A stretch of 64,000 bases of DNA. Source: Ustulina deusta. Its lineage: Eukaryota; Ascomycota; Sordariomycetes; Xylariales; Xylariaceae. Below the pieces are notes generated by a model. The model had not been told where the DNA came from. It did no database searches and was given only the letters and a program-made list of their open reading frames with translations. How positions within the stretch are numbered: the first letter of the stretch is position 1; the number at the start of each line of letters is the position of its first letter. The stretch covers positions 496,001-560,000 of the forward strand of contig JAJNNX010000013.1 of NCBI GenBank assembly GCA_023159155.1. The letters are read 5' to 3'. Positions 44,831 through 57,132 of this stretch are shown piece after piece. A program made the translations under genes and the position numbers.

Positions 44831-46014
44831 ATATCTCTTGTTCCAGATCACTTCTATTTTCTCCCAAAGATGATGGGCATCATGTCGGTTGGTTTTTATG
44901 TTTCGGCGTTCAGAAACAATGTGCGAAAGCGTCGGCAGCATAGGGAACGGCGTTGGTGGTTGGGGGGGTTATTTTAGGTACGGAGGCAGGCCCGACGCGG
45001 CTGTAAATATCTTTAACGTTACAGGACAGACCGGTGGTTCAGATCAAGGGATATCGGCGTTCTCTACTTTTCGGTACATATAATTGACAATCTGGAAGGG
45101 CGTTTGCTTTACCCTTCCTGGGAAAGCAAATCTTAGATTTCGATACACTCTTACTAGATGTCCTCAGTGAACTTATATAAAGCATCGAGCTTAGGCTCAC
45201 TTGCCTTGTCTTCTTGATCTGGAGCTAGATGCCATCTTGGTTTTAACAGGACACGACCAATCTTGAACATCGTGTTGCGTCTATAGGTAGGCAAACCGTC
45301 GATACCATGACAATTGTACGGGACGAAGGACTGCCCGTTCCGCTCTGATGATTTATGCCTAGATGAGGAATCAACTCAGTTTACATCCACCACATTCTTC
45401 ACCCAATTTCGATGATGTTTTCGATCTCAAATGGAACAGGTCCAATTCTCTGTGCAGTAGATACTTGTTGTATGTGTGGTGAACATGTCCACCCAGGCGA
45501 GAGCAAATTGGATTAAATACCTAGGTGCCGCATATTGTTCTAACCTATTTAGGTAGCACGGGATGTACGGGGAGTTGGAGATGTCAAATTCGACCAATTA
45601 CTCTTGGCATTAACATACAAAGGGGTGAGATTCGGCCCTAACCTAACCTAATCGTGGCAGACTAACCCGCCTGGGTATCTAGCATCTTAGCACGCGTTAC
45701 TCGGAACGGTACTTCCCATCTTGACACTTGCTCGGAATAGGGCAAATTCCAATTCCTCCGTCATTCTCTCGTTTCGCGCTTTGGTCTTGTCTTGAACCTG
45801 CGATGCGCACATAGGTGCTGAACTGTCGACGGCCGCAGCCATGGTAGACGCCCCTCCGATGTTTCTCTCCCAAGCGCAATCCAGGTGACATGGTATTTGT
45901 CCCCCCCGTGATAAGAGAAAGCGAGCAGCACCAGCAACAGCAGCAGTAGCAGCAGCAGCAGCGGCGGCGCGGCGGCGGCGGCGGCAGTTCACTTAGCTAT
46001 ATACATAGGTCGCT
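44831..46014. other. Intergenic with promoter and leader of pik1
   Basis: About 1.2 kb without a supported gene. It ends in a trinucleotide tract just before the pik1 start codon. Confidence 0.5.
45924..45987. repeat. CAG/CGG trinucleotide tract in the pik1 leader
   Basis: Imperfect CAG repeats pass into CGG repeats, ending 27 nt before the ATG at 46015. It is probably transcribed as 5' UTR. It reads as Ala/Arg runs on the other strand, which explains the spurious open frame there. Confidence 0.7.
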
Positions 46015-49000
46015 ATGTCGTGGGATCTGCTCCAGCGATTTATCGAGAGTGATGTCTTCAATCAGAACCCCTTTCTCTCTGTTTCATACCTCTCGTGAGT
46101 TCATGGCGCCTCACCGTTCCTCGACCCCGAGCTCTAACGTGTGTCGACACGCAGCCGATATGCAGACCATGTCGGCATCCATTACGTGCTGTGCTCCAAG
46201 CTTCGCCAGTTCCCCTACGAGGACATCGAATTCTTCCTCCCCCAGCTATGCCATCTGATCATCAGCGTCGACAACGAGTCGATGGCTCTGGAGGAGTTTT
46301 TGTTGGACCTGTGTGAAGAATCTGTTAGTGCCGCTCTTCTGGTGAGTTGTCGTCCATTCCGCTGCGGTCCATGGTCAAGTGCTAAGCAACATCACAAGAC
46401 ATTCTGGCTCTTCCAGACGTATCTGCACGATCTCGCTTCGACGCCCCAAGTACAAGCCTTCAAGACATGCCGGCGAGTTTACAACAAGGTGCAACATCTT
46501 GTGTTCGGGCTTCCCGATGCTGTGCGGCATGAGAAGGTCCAGGAAAATGTCCTACCCGTCACTGTTCTAGCGAGCTTCGTCCTAGCGAGCGTTGGACTTC
46601 CCAGATTGTCACAATGGGCCGGGCCGCTTGCCGTCGCGCAAGCACGCAAATCCCAGCCCACCAGCGATGCTATTTCAGACTTGGGCCAAACACAATTAAA
46701 GGTGGCGAGGAGTCAAACAGTAACCGTGTCCTCGACAAGATCACGACGCCAGCGAGATGGGATTAAAGGAGGAAGCCCCCAGGATGCAAAGGCTGTTGGA
46801 TCCGACAATCCGTCGCGAAGTCTTGTTACTTCGTCTACAACGCACACGGGAGCGAACATCACCCCCGCCCAAGCAGACACAAAACCAGGGTTTACCGAGT
46901 CAAAGATAGCAGATCCACGCTTGAGTTCTTCATCCCTTCCACTGCCTGAGATGCGATCACCAAGAACGGTTACCCGCCCTACAACACCGCTTTCCGCCCG
47001 GCTGCCACGCCCAACGGAAGCGATATACCGCAGACACTCTCATCACGTAAAACCTATTCTCACTCTGGCAGAGATGAGTACAAATCAGAAAAGCAGCCTG
47101 CTTCGACAGAACTATTTCCGGACACAGACGATGTTTCTGTCGGCACTTGAGGATATATCAAATAGGCTTGTCATAGTACCTAAGCCAGCTCGTCTCAGTG
47201 CTCTCCGAGCTGAACTCGCTCTCATTGCCAGAGATTTACCTGCGGAGCTCGATATTCCAGTTCTCTGTCCACCGACACTCGTCGATGGCTCTCCCGCAAA
47301 GAGCCGGCATCATCGCATTGTCAGGGTTAATCCTGCTGAAGCCACTGTGCTGAACAGCGCGGAAAAAGTTCCATTTCTACTCATGATCGAAATTCTTCAA
47401 GATGACTTCACCTTTGACCCCAATTCGGTAGACAATCAACGCTTACTAAGTACCCTGCTCTCGGAGCAGAACAGCCGCAAACGGCTCTTTGATCTATCAG
47501 ATGCTCACCGAAGACCTGCCAGCGAACGGTCCACCTCACTAGAAAATGAGAAGGTTGACAGCGTATTCGAGCCAACATCTGGTGATTTGGGAAGTTCACC
47601 TATGCTCAAAGCCTTCGAGGGAGACCCTCATGACAAGAAAAATGGAAAACTAGTCGCACGTAGGTCTATGCCAAATGGTATCACAAATTTGACCTCAGAC
47701 TCCACACCGCGTGATTCTGTGACATCCATGTCTAGATCTAGCAGCCCTGGATCTTTGCAAAAAACGGGATTCCCACAGCGCAATACACACGAGCAGCCAG
47801 ATTTTTCAGCATTAGCAACCCATATGCGTACGGCCTCGCAAATGCTAGCGCAATTAGAGGCGACCAGTGGGAAACGGCCTAAGCAAGAAGTGGCGGCTAT
47901 TCGATCAAAGATCATCGCCAGTATGCAGAGTCTCGAGGAACAGAGTTTCGACCTAGATGACGGCCAAGGGCCTACTTTTGACATGATCATCGCCAAAGCA
48001 AGCGCAGCCTCATCAGTTTCCGAAGGGGACCTCGATGATGAATTTACAGCTAGTAACAATCCTACGGCTGGAGCCGCTAGAATGGAAAACGATGCTATGA
48101 CTGGAGGCGTCCAAAAAAAGGGTGATCGTGACGATCCAAGCGCCGCTGTATTCGGCGAGGCGTGGCATGTCAAGAAAGAACGCATCCGGAAGAGTTCGCC
48201 ATACGGTTGGATGAAGAACTGGGACCTCGTCAGTGTTATTGTAAAGACAGGGTCTGATCTTAGGCAAGAAGCATTCGCATGTCAACTGATCCAGGTGTGT
48301 CACAAGATTTGGGTAGACGCAGGCGTACCTGTCTGGGTCAAACTCATGCAAATTTTGGTCACTGGCGAGTCCTCCGGGCTTATCGAGACAATTACTAACG
48401 GTGTCTCTTTACACTCCCTGAAGCGCAGCTTGACATTGTCGTCCATCGAATCTGGTGTGAACCCTCGCAGGCGCTTCGCGACTCTCAAGGATCACTGGGT
48501 CAAGACATTTGGCAAACCCGACAGTGACCCATATAAAAGTGCCGTGGACGCATTCAAGCGGTCGCTTGCCGCATACAGCATGATACAATACATTCTACAA
48601 CTGAAGGACCGCCACAACGGGAATGTACTCATCGATAACGAAGGGCATATCATTCATATTGATTTTGGATTCATGCTCTCGAACTCGCCCGGATCGGTTG
48701 GATTCGAAGCCGCCCCTTTCAAACTCACCCAGGAGTACGTTGATGTTTTAGGTGGAGTCGGGTCCCCGGATTTTGAGGACTATAAGACATTATGCAAGCA
48801 AGCATTCCAAGGTAGGTCTTGCCTAATGGCTCTTGCGGCAATAGCTCTCTGCTAATCCAACAAAGCGCTCCGCCGGTCTGCGGACAACATAATTGATCTA
48901 GTCAGTATGATGGGAAGGGACTCGAAGATGCCATGCTACTCAGCTGGTATGGTGCAGACCACGGCAGCTTTAAGACAACGCTTCCAACTACACTTAAGCG

Positions 49001-49159
49001 CCGACGAAGCCGAAAGCTTCGTTGAGACTGATTTGATCGCCAAATCTTTCGGTAGCTACTATACACGACTGTGGGTTGCCTCACCTCCTCGTTAGACCAA
49101 TGTGCTTACATATTTTCAGTTACGACACCTTCCAATATCGCACCCAAGGTATATACTAA
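46015..49159 (+). CDS. pik1: Phosphatidylinositol 4-kinase Pik1 (type III beta)
   Basis: Pik1 makes PI4P at the Golgi (and nucleus) and supports secretion. Five exons are inferred: 46015-46094, 46155-46341, 46399-48811, 48866-49070 and 49120-49159; together 974 aa. Exon 1 gives MSWDLLQRFIESDVFNQNPF. The lipid-kinase-unique region includes SRYADHVGIHYVLCSKL...IEFFLPQLCHL. Intron 2 (46342-46398) is 57 bp and stop-free; removing it gives ALLTFWLFQTYLHDL. The catalytic domain carries KTGSDLRQEAFACQLI, the catalytic loop KDRHNGNVLID and the metal motif HIDFGFML. The short last exon ends RLYDTFQYRTQGIY, the classic Pik1 end. The centre is S/T-rich and disordered. Confidence 0.95.
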
Positions 49160-51054
49160 GTTATCAACAACGACATGTGGGTCATGAGGAGGAGATATGA
49201 CAACATTGGCATTTGGGCGGCGTTCCAGGGGATAGAGTTAACGATTGGGATAATCTCCACCCAGGACAGATGATTTACTGGATTATGGTGAAGCAGCACT
49301 ACCAGCATAGAATCGTGAGAAACCAACTTCTCCATGAATATACCATCTACACACCATACATACCATAAGTATGAGATCAGTGGGGCGCCAAGTCTCGTCG
49401 AACTTATACAAGCATTATAAGACTTAGATGAATGACATTTACCAGTTAAAAAATACTTGTTGCCTTTACAATAAGTGCCGTACTAATTGCGAGATAGAGA
49501 CTAATATTTCTCCCAAATTCAGAGAGTAGTGACAAAATAGCAGCGGAGATATAAACAATTTTGTAATCTAACCAACCGACACGAATCATAGCAATCCTAG
49601 GACATCAATAATAACATTGAGCATCTCAGCTCGTACCATGTTCAACTCATAACCATCGCTCTGATCCACATTCTACCGGCTTTCATACTGCCGTCCGAAC
49701 GTGCTTTTTATATTTCTCTGCCCGTCAAGAGTAGCAATGCTCATTAGACATCACAAGGTTCTCCCATCTCCAAGCTAGTCGGCTATCCAAAGACTCATCG
49801 GAATCAGATAGAATACATATATTTCTGTTGGATTTCTCTTTCATTTCTTCGATTTCCCCTTTGCTTGTTTGTGTGTGATAGGATTCACGGGGTGGATGTC
49901 CCTTTATCCTCTAGGTAGTGTTGCCCCAGTAGCAGCAAACGAGTGTAAACGAACCGAGTTGATTTTCCAACTCACTAACCATTTGCCTACTTCTAGAAGT
50001 CTAGCTAAGCACATACCAACCGAGCTACCTGTCTAGCCATACTTCACTTCTTAATTTAACAGCTACAATGAGATCTACCCCTCTTCCTCTATTTCCTTCT
50101 TCTTCTGCCGTGTCTTCCTTCCTCTCCCCACACCCACGTAGCCACAGCACGGAGAGCTCAGGTGGTTTTCAAGACAAGTGTGGTATGTTTGGTTCCCCGT
50201 GGTTCTCATTAACACAATATATCTGACCTTCTTCCTCCAATATTGCTAGTGTACATGCTTGTTGTACCTGCCTACCTACTCTCTCTCTCTCTCTCTTGCA
50301 CACACAACATCCCAAGGCATACATCCCAGTAAGAGCGCAACATCATTTTCTTCCACACCCCCCAGCTCAGTTCCCATCTCTTCTCAATTTCTACAAACGT
50401 AAGTGTGGAGCAGAGCTCTTCTGGTCTATCTATCGCAAATACGAAAAACTCTTCACGGGGTATGTAGCATCCTAGCCCTTGAATTGTATTGCACTTCACT
50501 CATTCCCATTCCCCAGCATTGTCCTCCAATATCCCAAACCCTCCAGGCATCTTCCTACGTCCTACCATACATACTACTTACTTTCCGGCCAAATTCGTTG
50601 TTATTCGTTCTTCTCGCATTCTAGGCTGTCGCTCATCTCTCCCACAGCATCTCTATAATCCTCTCGCAATCGAAGACCTTTTTTCCGTGCAAAAACAATT
50701 AAGCTGCACTGCACTTGCCATTCCCCCGCATACGTCTCGATCCTTTGACCTAACCAGACAAACATCATTCCATCTACCAAGGAGGTAAGTCACAGAGAGG
50801 GACAGGTCCCAGTACTTTCTTTCCTCAGGCCACTAGTACAAAATTCCATGCCACCTCCTGTTGCCTATAACGTGTGGTTTCTTCGGGTATACTACTCTAT
50901 CCTCGTGGCATTATTTCCAGGATAACCCCACAGATACCACCAAACCGCCACCCAGCCCGGAATGATATATCAGATGTTTCCTTACTCCTGAAGAATCCTC
51001 ACTTAGTCGCTTACACAACCTGTTCAGCACGCTTTAGTGGCACTAGAATTCGGA
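49160..51054. other. Intergenic with a pyrimidine-rich probable leader
   Basis: 1.9 kb without a supported gene. There is a CT microsatellite at about 50279-50297, and C/T-rich blocks at 49840-50140 and 50330-50800 consistent with a promoter and long leader for the downstream gene. Confidence 0.45.
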
Positions 51055-52687
51055 ATGCCGAGTTCGTTGGAAGCTATGGAATCATCTCCATCCGGGGAGA
51101 GCATCTCTCAACTACCCTCCAATTCGGAGCAAGAGCTCAAGGTACGAGAGTGGTCTCAATTCGAGCTAGATACGGTGTGCGCTTTGATCTGCAAGTATGA
51201 GCACTACGGAACCTCCAAAAAGAAGGCTAAGAGACGCTCTCGCACTCGGGACACGGATGGCGAACATCAGGAAAACTATGCTAGAGACTGGGCACTCCGG
51301 TTCGCCACGAAGTTGAACGAAGCTCTTCACGGCATGCGTAATTACAAGCATGACATTCCAGTTGCTGATGTGCGAGAGCTCATGGACTTCATTGAGACAA
51401 AGAACAAGACTGTTATGGCGTATATCAAGAGGCAGTCGATTCCATTTCGAGTAACACGCTCCAAGAAGTACGCGTTTCAGCGCTTATGCAACAATTTCAA
51501 TAACAACTTCTATAAGTGGACTCTCGTACGCCGGGAGCAACGTCGCAATCCCAACGTCGACACTGAAGAAGAACAGATATCGCGGCTCAGTTGGGTCGAC
51601 TATTATGTGTCAAGCCGAAATAAAGGTGAATTATGATCATACATTTACTCTTTGAATCCATTTCCCTACCCCCCCAATCATGCAACTAACGCTTTATATC
51701 CACCAGAGAATCATCTCCTGGGCGCTGCTCGCATCCAAAGAAATGCGCAACTGGTACGTATTAAAACCTCCCACCCCTAGTCTCCCTTTCTTGCATGGCC
51801 TGACAGGCTCTATGATGTTGAGCCTAACGATCTCGACTGACATGTTTCTATACACGCAGTTGGCAAAGACTGAGAGCGGCTGGATTTCCAACTCTGCGTA
51901 TGCTCGGCGAAGCCGCGAGGTTACAGGCATCAACACAACCTCTGGCTCGGGCCAAGACCTCAATGCTCACTCGCCTCGACAATCTATGCTTCCAGCCAAG
52001 CCCGGTCGTCGCTTTCGTCATCAGAACCCGCGCAGAATCATGAGCCGTCCTCCTCCTCCGCCTCCTCCTCCTCCCCCCTCCTCGGGCCTTCCTGCACAAT
52101 ACAAGCAGGTGGGCATTCAGCCATTCAAGAAATATGATATGGCGAGCTACGGTGGCATGGAGGCAGAGACACATACCCGCCCAACTCGTCGCGCTTGCCA
52201 TGACTACCTCGATCTAACTCCTCCATCTCCTACGCCTTTACCCCCAACTTCTCCATCCTACCTTGGCCATGCTGATCTGCGACAAACCATTCATCCGACG
52301 GGCCCAAGGCCAGAAACACCTTTGCCCACTTATCAGGACCATTCGGGGCTACAACAGAGCATCCATATGATGGGTCAGCAACCTGGCACTCTTGGATCTT
52401 TGACATCATTGGCACATGCTAGCCCATATGGTACTCCAATTCACAAGGGCTATCAGCATCCCGAGCCGCGGCAGGAGAAGGGAAACTTCGACCATCGTCG
52501 TGTTGCTGAGGCACCTGCCTCACCTTTATCTCCGATGTATACATCTGGCACGATGTCCACTGGGATGGCACGCGCCAATGCGGAAGCGCAAGCCCCTATC
52601 GAGCCCCTCTACGAAGATGGCTACGGGAATGAGCTCTACCCTACCGGTGGTGGCTATAGTGAATATTCTGTAAACTACCACTTCTAG
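51055..52687 (+). CDS. Uncharacterised fungal protein with conserved N-terminal domain and proline-rich tail
   Basis: Three exons are inferred: 51055-51625, 51707-51753 and 51860-52687 (introns 81 and 106 bp; branch CTAAC in the first); together 481 aa. Residues ~25-190 look like a folded, charged domain: REWSQFELDTVCALICKYEH, a basic patch KKKAKRRSRTR, then WALRFATKLNEALHG, IPVADVRELMDFIETKN and RLCNNFNNNFYKWTLVRREQ. The central exon gives ENHLLGAARIQRNAQL. The rest is low complexity, including ten consecutive Pro and many P/S/T/Q. The W/C/H pattern could suggest a nucleic-acid-binding domain, but I recognise no named family. A GTG-led extension upstream of the first ATG is ignored. A Met seven codons in (MESSPSGES) is an alternative start. 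Confidence 0.7.
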
Positions 52688-55317
52688 AGAGCTAACTTGA
52701 TTCCCAGACATTGGAACCTCAGCCATATCTAGATGTGCAACTGCCATTGGGGTAGCATTCACCTCCGTGATCGTTGGTCGACGAGGTCGATGAAGGAGAG
52801 GAAGAAAGGAACCAAGCAACAGGCTAGGAGAGATAAACGGCAGTGATCTGACGAGTGCTACTACCATCAGACCTCCCTCGAGCCCATAGACCTTGCTAGG
52901 GGAAACATTCAAAAAAAAAAAAAAAAACCCCAAGGGGGAAAATCACGTTTCTTGTCATTGGCCGTACTATTCCCATCCACGGCGCGGATGCCTACTACAG
53001 CAGCCCTTCCTTTCCTTAGAAAGCTGGGCAAAAATCTTCGCACCACACTACACATCTGCTTTTCCTTTTTCCTTTTCATTTTCCCCATCTGCCCTGGCCC
53101 TGTTTCCACATGCCAGATCAACAGGATCGCATGGGAGAGCAACTCTAAGTCGCAACAGCATGGCACGGCGAACAGGTATGTTAGCCTTCTCACAGAGGAA
53201 AAGTGGACATCAGCTAACACATCTTGCTACAAGTCGAACTCGAAGGATTCGACGGATCGATCAGTCGAGCTGGATCAACGACTAAATCCCTTTTCATACT
53301 TATTTCCTGGCATTCCCGTGCGGAACCGCGATCGAGGTTCAAAAGCACCTTTCCCATTGTTGCTTAGAATTGCTCCGTATCAAGCTTCAAACCGAAAAAA
53401 GGAGAGATCCGTACACTACACACACCATGCCAGTCCTGTGCCGCAGTAGCCAAAGAGGCCATTCCTAGGAACCGAGCTCCCCTTTGGCGAAAAGGTTCTT
53501 GGCAGAAGGGAGCAACGCTGGAACGATGGGCGATGGCCCAAACATCGCAGTCGCAATCACGAAGGAAGAGGGTGGTGGATATACAGGATCAGGGGAGAAA
53601 GGCACGCAATGCGTTGCTGTAAAATAGCATATGCAGTCCCGAGACAGAACGAAGATATCCCTTACTTCATTCTCATAGCCGTGCTTTTTTCCTAAATCTG
53701 CGATAGCCAGTAACGCGAGATACGTGAGACTCTCCCGAGCATACACTCCGAGAGTGATATCTGACTATTACCACTTAATCCATTCTTTGCGTAGCCGGAT
53801 ACGGCCATGGGTGGTGATTCTGATGGTTTCACAAAGGGGCAAAATCACCTCGGCTCGAGCAGGATGTATGTATATCCGTTTGTGCCGGAATGGTTACACA
53901 GTCACACTCGGCGGCGGCGGCGTGTTAGATCGCCCCGAGCACTGGATTCGAGTATTGGTGGCTAGAGCTTCTGCCGTCTTGGGCTGCTCGGTTTTCTCCA
54001 TCTGTGATGAACAATAGCCATACGATCCCTCTAATGACAGGTGTGTGACGGGACAGCTAGATCCGTTGCTTGTTTGTCGGGACGGTAACAGTGGGTTGGC
54101 TTAACACCCCACTCGTATTACCTTTGCATGTCTCCTCCGTCATGACAATGCTCTTGTATGACGGGACATGATGATATGCGGCAGAGTGGAAGTATAGGTA
54201 GGAAAGGCTTGACCGGTGAACCCGGCAGAGCGGGCTCGATTTGCTCGCATCTGCCCGATCTGACACGTTAGATTGATGTCCAGTGATGTGTCAGTGTTAG
54301 CCGAACACCTACTCCATGTCGTGGAATGACATGTACTGCTGTAGGTAACCAATAAATAGGCCAAGCTACCTGTGGAGGTGAGGGAGATAACGTACCAAGC
54401 AGCTAGCTGCTACCGCTCTAGATAGTTTGCCGTCCGCTGGAGTCCAACTCGATTCCGACTTCTCGGTACTTGGCCTCTTTTCTTCTTCTAGCGTGTAGTG
54501 TACACTACCTATCTCTTCTCGGCCCAGCCATGTGATGATGGGGATGTGCTACGTCTCACATGCCAGGGAGGCAGCTGGCCATGCCCATGTCCGCGTTGTA
54601 GCTACACTACCTAAGTAGATAGCGTACACTCCCAGACGCGCACGCAATCACCTCCAAGATCCGTGCCATTCGTTATTCGCCGTACAGATTTCGGGAGCGC
54701 TGCAGTCGTACGATATCTCCCGTGTCACGTACACCCGTTCTCCAAGCAGCCCGACTGCACGCGAAAAAGGACAAGTCCCTATGCAGGAATCCGCGCAGCC
54801 GGTCAGGGAAACGCGATGCCACACTCCTACGGGCCACGGACCAATCCCTTTCCTCTCCGCGTACCCGGTGCTTGTTTAGTGTAGGTGTAGTGTACACTAC
54901 GTGAGTCATTGTGCTCGCCTTGCCTACCCTCGCACGGCAGGCATCCCATGCCATATATCATATGTCACGATGGTACCGGTAGTGCAGCAGCAGGGAGGAG
55001 GAATGACTGACTTCCTCTGGGTTGTGTCCCGCCGCCTACCTGGTACACATACCTACCGTGCTAGGTATTTTCCACACGAGGAATCACGTCCAGTGGTAGA
55101 AAGGGCAGTATCCTAGCTCTGTAAAATTAATGTGACACCATACGACGTGGCCTGTTTGGCCGTGAACTCGAGGCTTCGCGCGAGTCGTACGGTCAGACCT
55201 TCGCGTTTTATGCCCTCTGTTGAAATGGCTGGCTAGAAACAAACGGGAGTTGATCCCGTGCTTGAGCCCTTCATGCCCACACCCCGGGGCTTTCATATTA
55301 GTGTACTTCTGCCAGCC
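52688..55317. other. Gene-poor region with two copies of a 14-bp palindrome
   Basis: A 17-nt A tract lies at 52911-52927, downstream of the 481-aa gene. GTAGTGTACACTAC occurs exactly at 54495-54508 and 54887-54900, with partial copies nearby. No gene is supported. Confidence 0.45.
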
Positions 55318-55340
55318 TTTTTTTTTTTTTTTTTTTTTTT
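55318..55340. repeat. 23-nt T homopolymer (A tract on the minus strand)
   Basis: An uninterrupted T run. It lies 0.5 kb downstream of the tRNA-Lys fragment when read on the minus strand. Confidence 0.9.
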
Positions 55341-57132
55341 CGAGTTGTATATAGATATTGTACGCTGATGATTTGCCGTTGCATTAACGTGACATGGAAC
55401 AAGGATGTTGTATGTGTTGGATGTGCACGGTTATATCCCAGCTATCACCATTCTTAGCGTAAGTGTGTAGTGTACCTCCTTACTAATGAATAGAGGCTGC
55501 AGGGCTGCACCGAATCTCGATAGAGCATGTACATCGTCGCCTCAACAGAGCTGTAGATGCTGATCCGATGAGGTTATGATCACCATTACTTGTACATATC
55601 TGCCCGCTGATTTCGTTCCTTTCCTATTCCATGAAGAAGAGATAGGGAAGAATACCGGAGGATTATCAGCACAAAGCCTTAAAGAAGGAGGGGGGGGAAT
55701 TGGTTGCTATTCCCGGCTTACCTGGGAAGCATCAGGAATCGAGCTCGATGCAGGGGCCGAACCTAGACATCCAGAATCAAGATTTTTGTTCATTGTCACT
55801 GCCTTTGTTGCCCGCTACCCGCCCGCAACCTTGAGATTAAGAGTCTCACGCTCTACCGATTGAGCTGACTGGGCAAGTTGGAGGCAGACGGGGATTCCTG
55901 TCACGCAATAATCCGCCCTGTGGGACGACGGCCAAGTTGACGATAAGGGGGGGGGGCGAAAGTGGGAGCTTGCCCTCTGCTGGAGTTGCCCCAACCCAGA
56001 AGTCAAGGTGAGAAAACAAAGACCTGAGTGATTCGAGTGGGAACAGTATAGAATACTTACCTAGTGTAGTGTAAAGGTGGTAGTGTAGTGAAAAGCAACT
56101 CACGCTGTTGATCGAAAACCAAAACCCTGATCCCGGCTTCGTAGTGGACACTAGTCTAGTATACCGCTCGAAGATTGGCTAGTCTGCCGATTCGCCTGCT
56201 GTCGATCACAAACTCACTTCCCGGCTCCTATACACTACACCACACACGAACAGGGCGAACACTCCAATCAAACTGCACCAAGTATAAATATAGAGATAAC
56301 AGATACCATGTTTATATGTGAGCAAGGGGAGAGCCTGATTACTCTCTGGTGTAGTGTAGACAGTGATTTGCATTGTGAGAAACAAGGCGTTTATGTGGTA
56401 TTGGATGATAAGTAGCGTAGTACTCACATATAGCCGGCAAAATTATCATGTTAGTTTAAGCTATATTGCACAAGGCCATACAAGGAATTAGGCAAGTTTT
56501 GACTGCTGTGTCTGTAAGACGTGAATGTGCAAGATAAACCAAACAGGGGCCAAAACCTGATATTACTACCTAACCTAATTTCTAAATCCGGCTTCACCCA
56601 TCTAATGATTAGGCTGGCCGTGCACACTGAGAGAGCAAATAATTGAAAACTTGGTGATATTTACCTGAATTACATACTAACAGCGGAGTAAGGCGGCTGT
56701 ATCAAGTAAGGACAGTGGGTGTGTTTGGAATCTGCACCGCTACTTTTCTCCTGGTCCCTGAGGATCTAGTGTAAGGAAAAGCAGTGAGTGGAAGGCGGCA
56801 AAGCCTGTGACAAGTCCAATTTGTACAAAGAGAGTCCCGCCCTGATACGAATATGAAAAGAAGAGAAAAACGCAAGTCCAATGGGATGGAAATAGACCCC
56901 CTCTTCAAAAAGCCCGCGCACTCTCTGTGTATCACTTGAAAGTAGAAGATCACAAGGCTAGATAACCGACTATGTAGGAGAGTGTTGAGACGCCCTACCA
57001 AGGGGAACAAACCAAGTATTGCCCGGCCTTGTGATCCGCGTTATACGTTACAGCCGACATGCCTGCCGGTTTTTGGAAACTCCAACTGCCCTGTCTTGTT
57101 TGTAGCAGCTACGTGGTAAGGTTAGGGTTCAG
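55341..57132. other. Gene-poor region containing the tRNA fragment
   Basis: It carries many GTAGTGTA / TACACTAC words (about 55465, 56057, 56080, 56229, 56351). No protein gene is supported. Confidence 0.45.
55822..55874 (-). tRNA. Truncated tRNA-Lys(CTT): 5' half intact, T arm lost
   Basis: The minus strand from 55874 reads GCCCAGT (acceptor 5' strand), then a D arm (AGCTC AATCGGTA GAGC), then an anticodon arm TGAGA-CTCTTAA-TCTCA with anticodon CTT. The variable loop and the start of the T stem (AGGTTGCGGG) follow. After that the sequence diverges: no T loop (TTCGANN) in place and no 3' acceptor strand pairing with GCCCAGT. An A box is present; a normally spaced B box is not. A GGTTCGGCCCC-like word occurs further on at about 55755-55770. 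It is best read as a tRNA pseudogene or a tRNA-derived fragment. Confidence 0.75.

Noticed and set aside
45687..45992. Minus-strand frame with Ala/Arg runs
   Set aside because: Created by the CAG/CGG repeat in the pik1 leader; not a plausible protein.
53465..53746. 93-codon minus-strand frame containing VYPPPSSFVIATAMFGPSP
   Set aside because: Looks slightly protein-like but no family, start context or intron signals were found; too weak to call.
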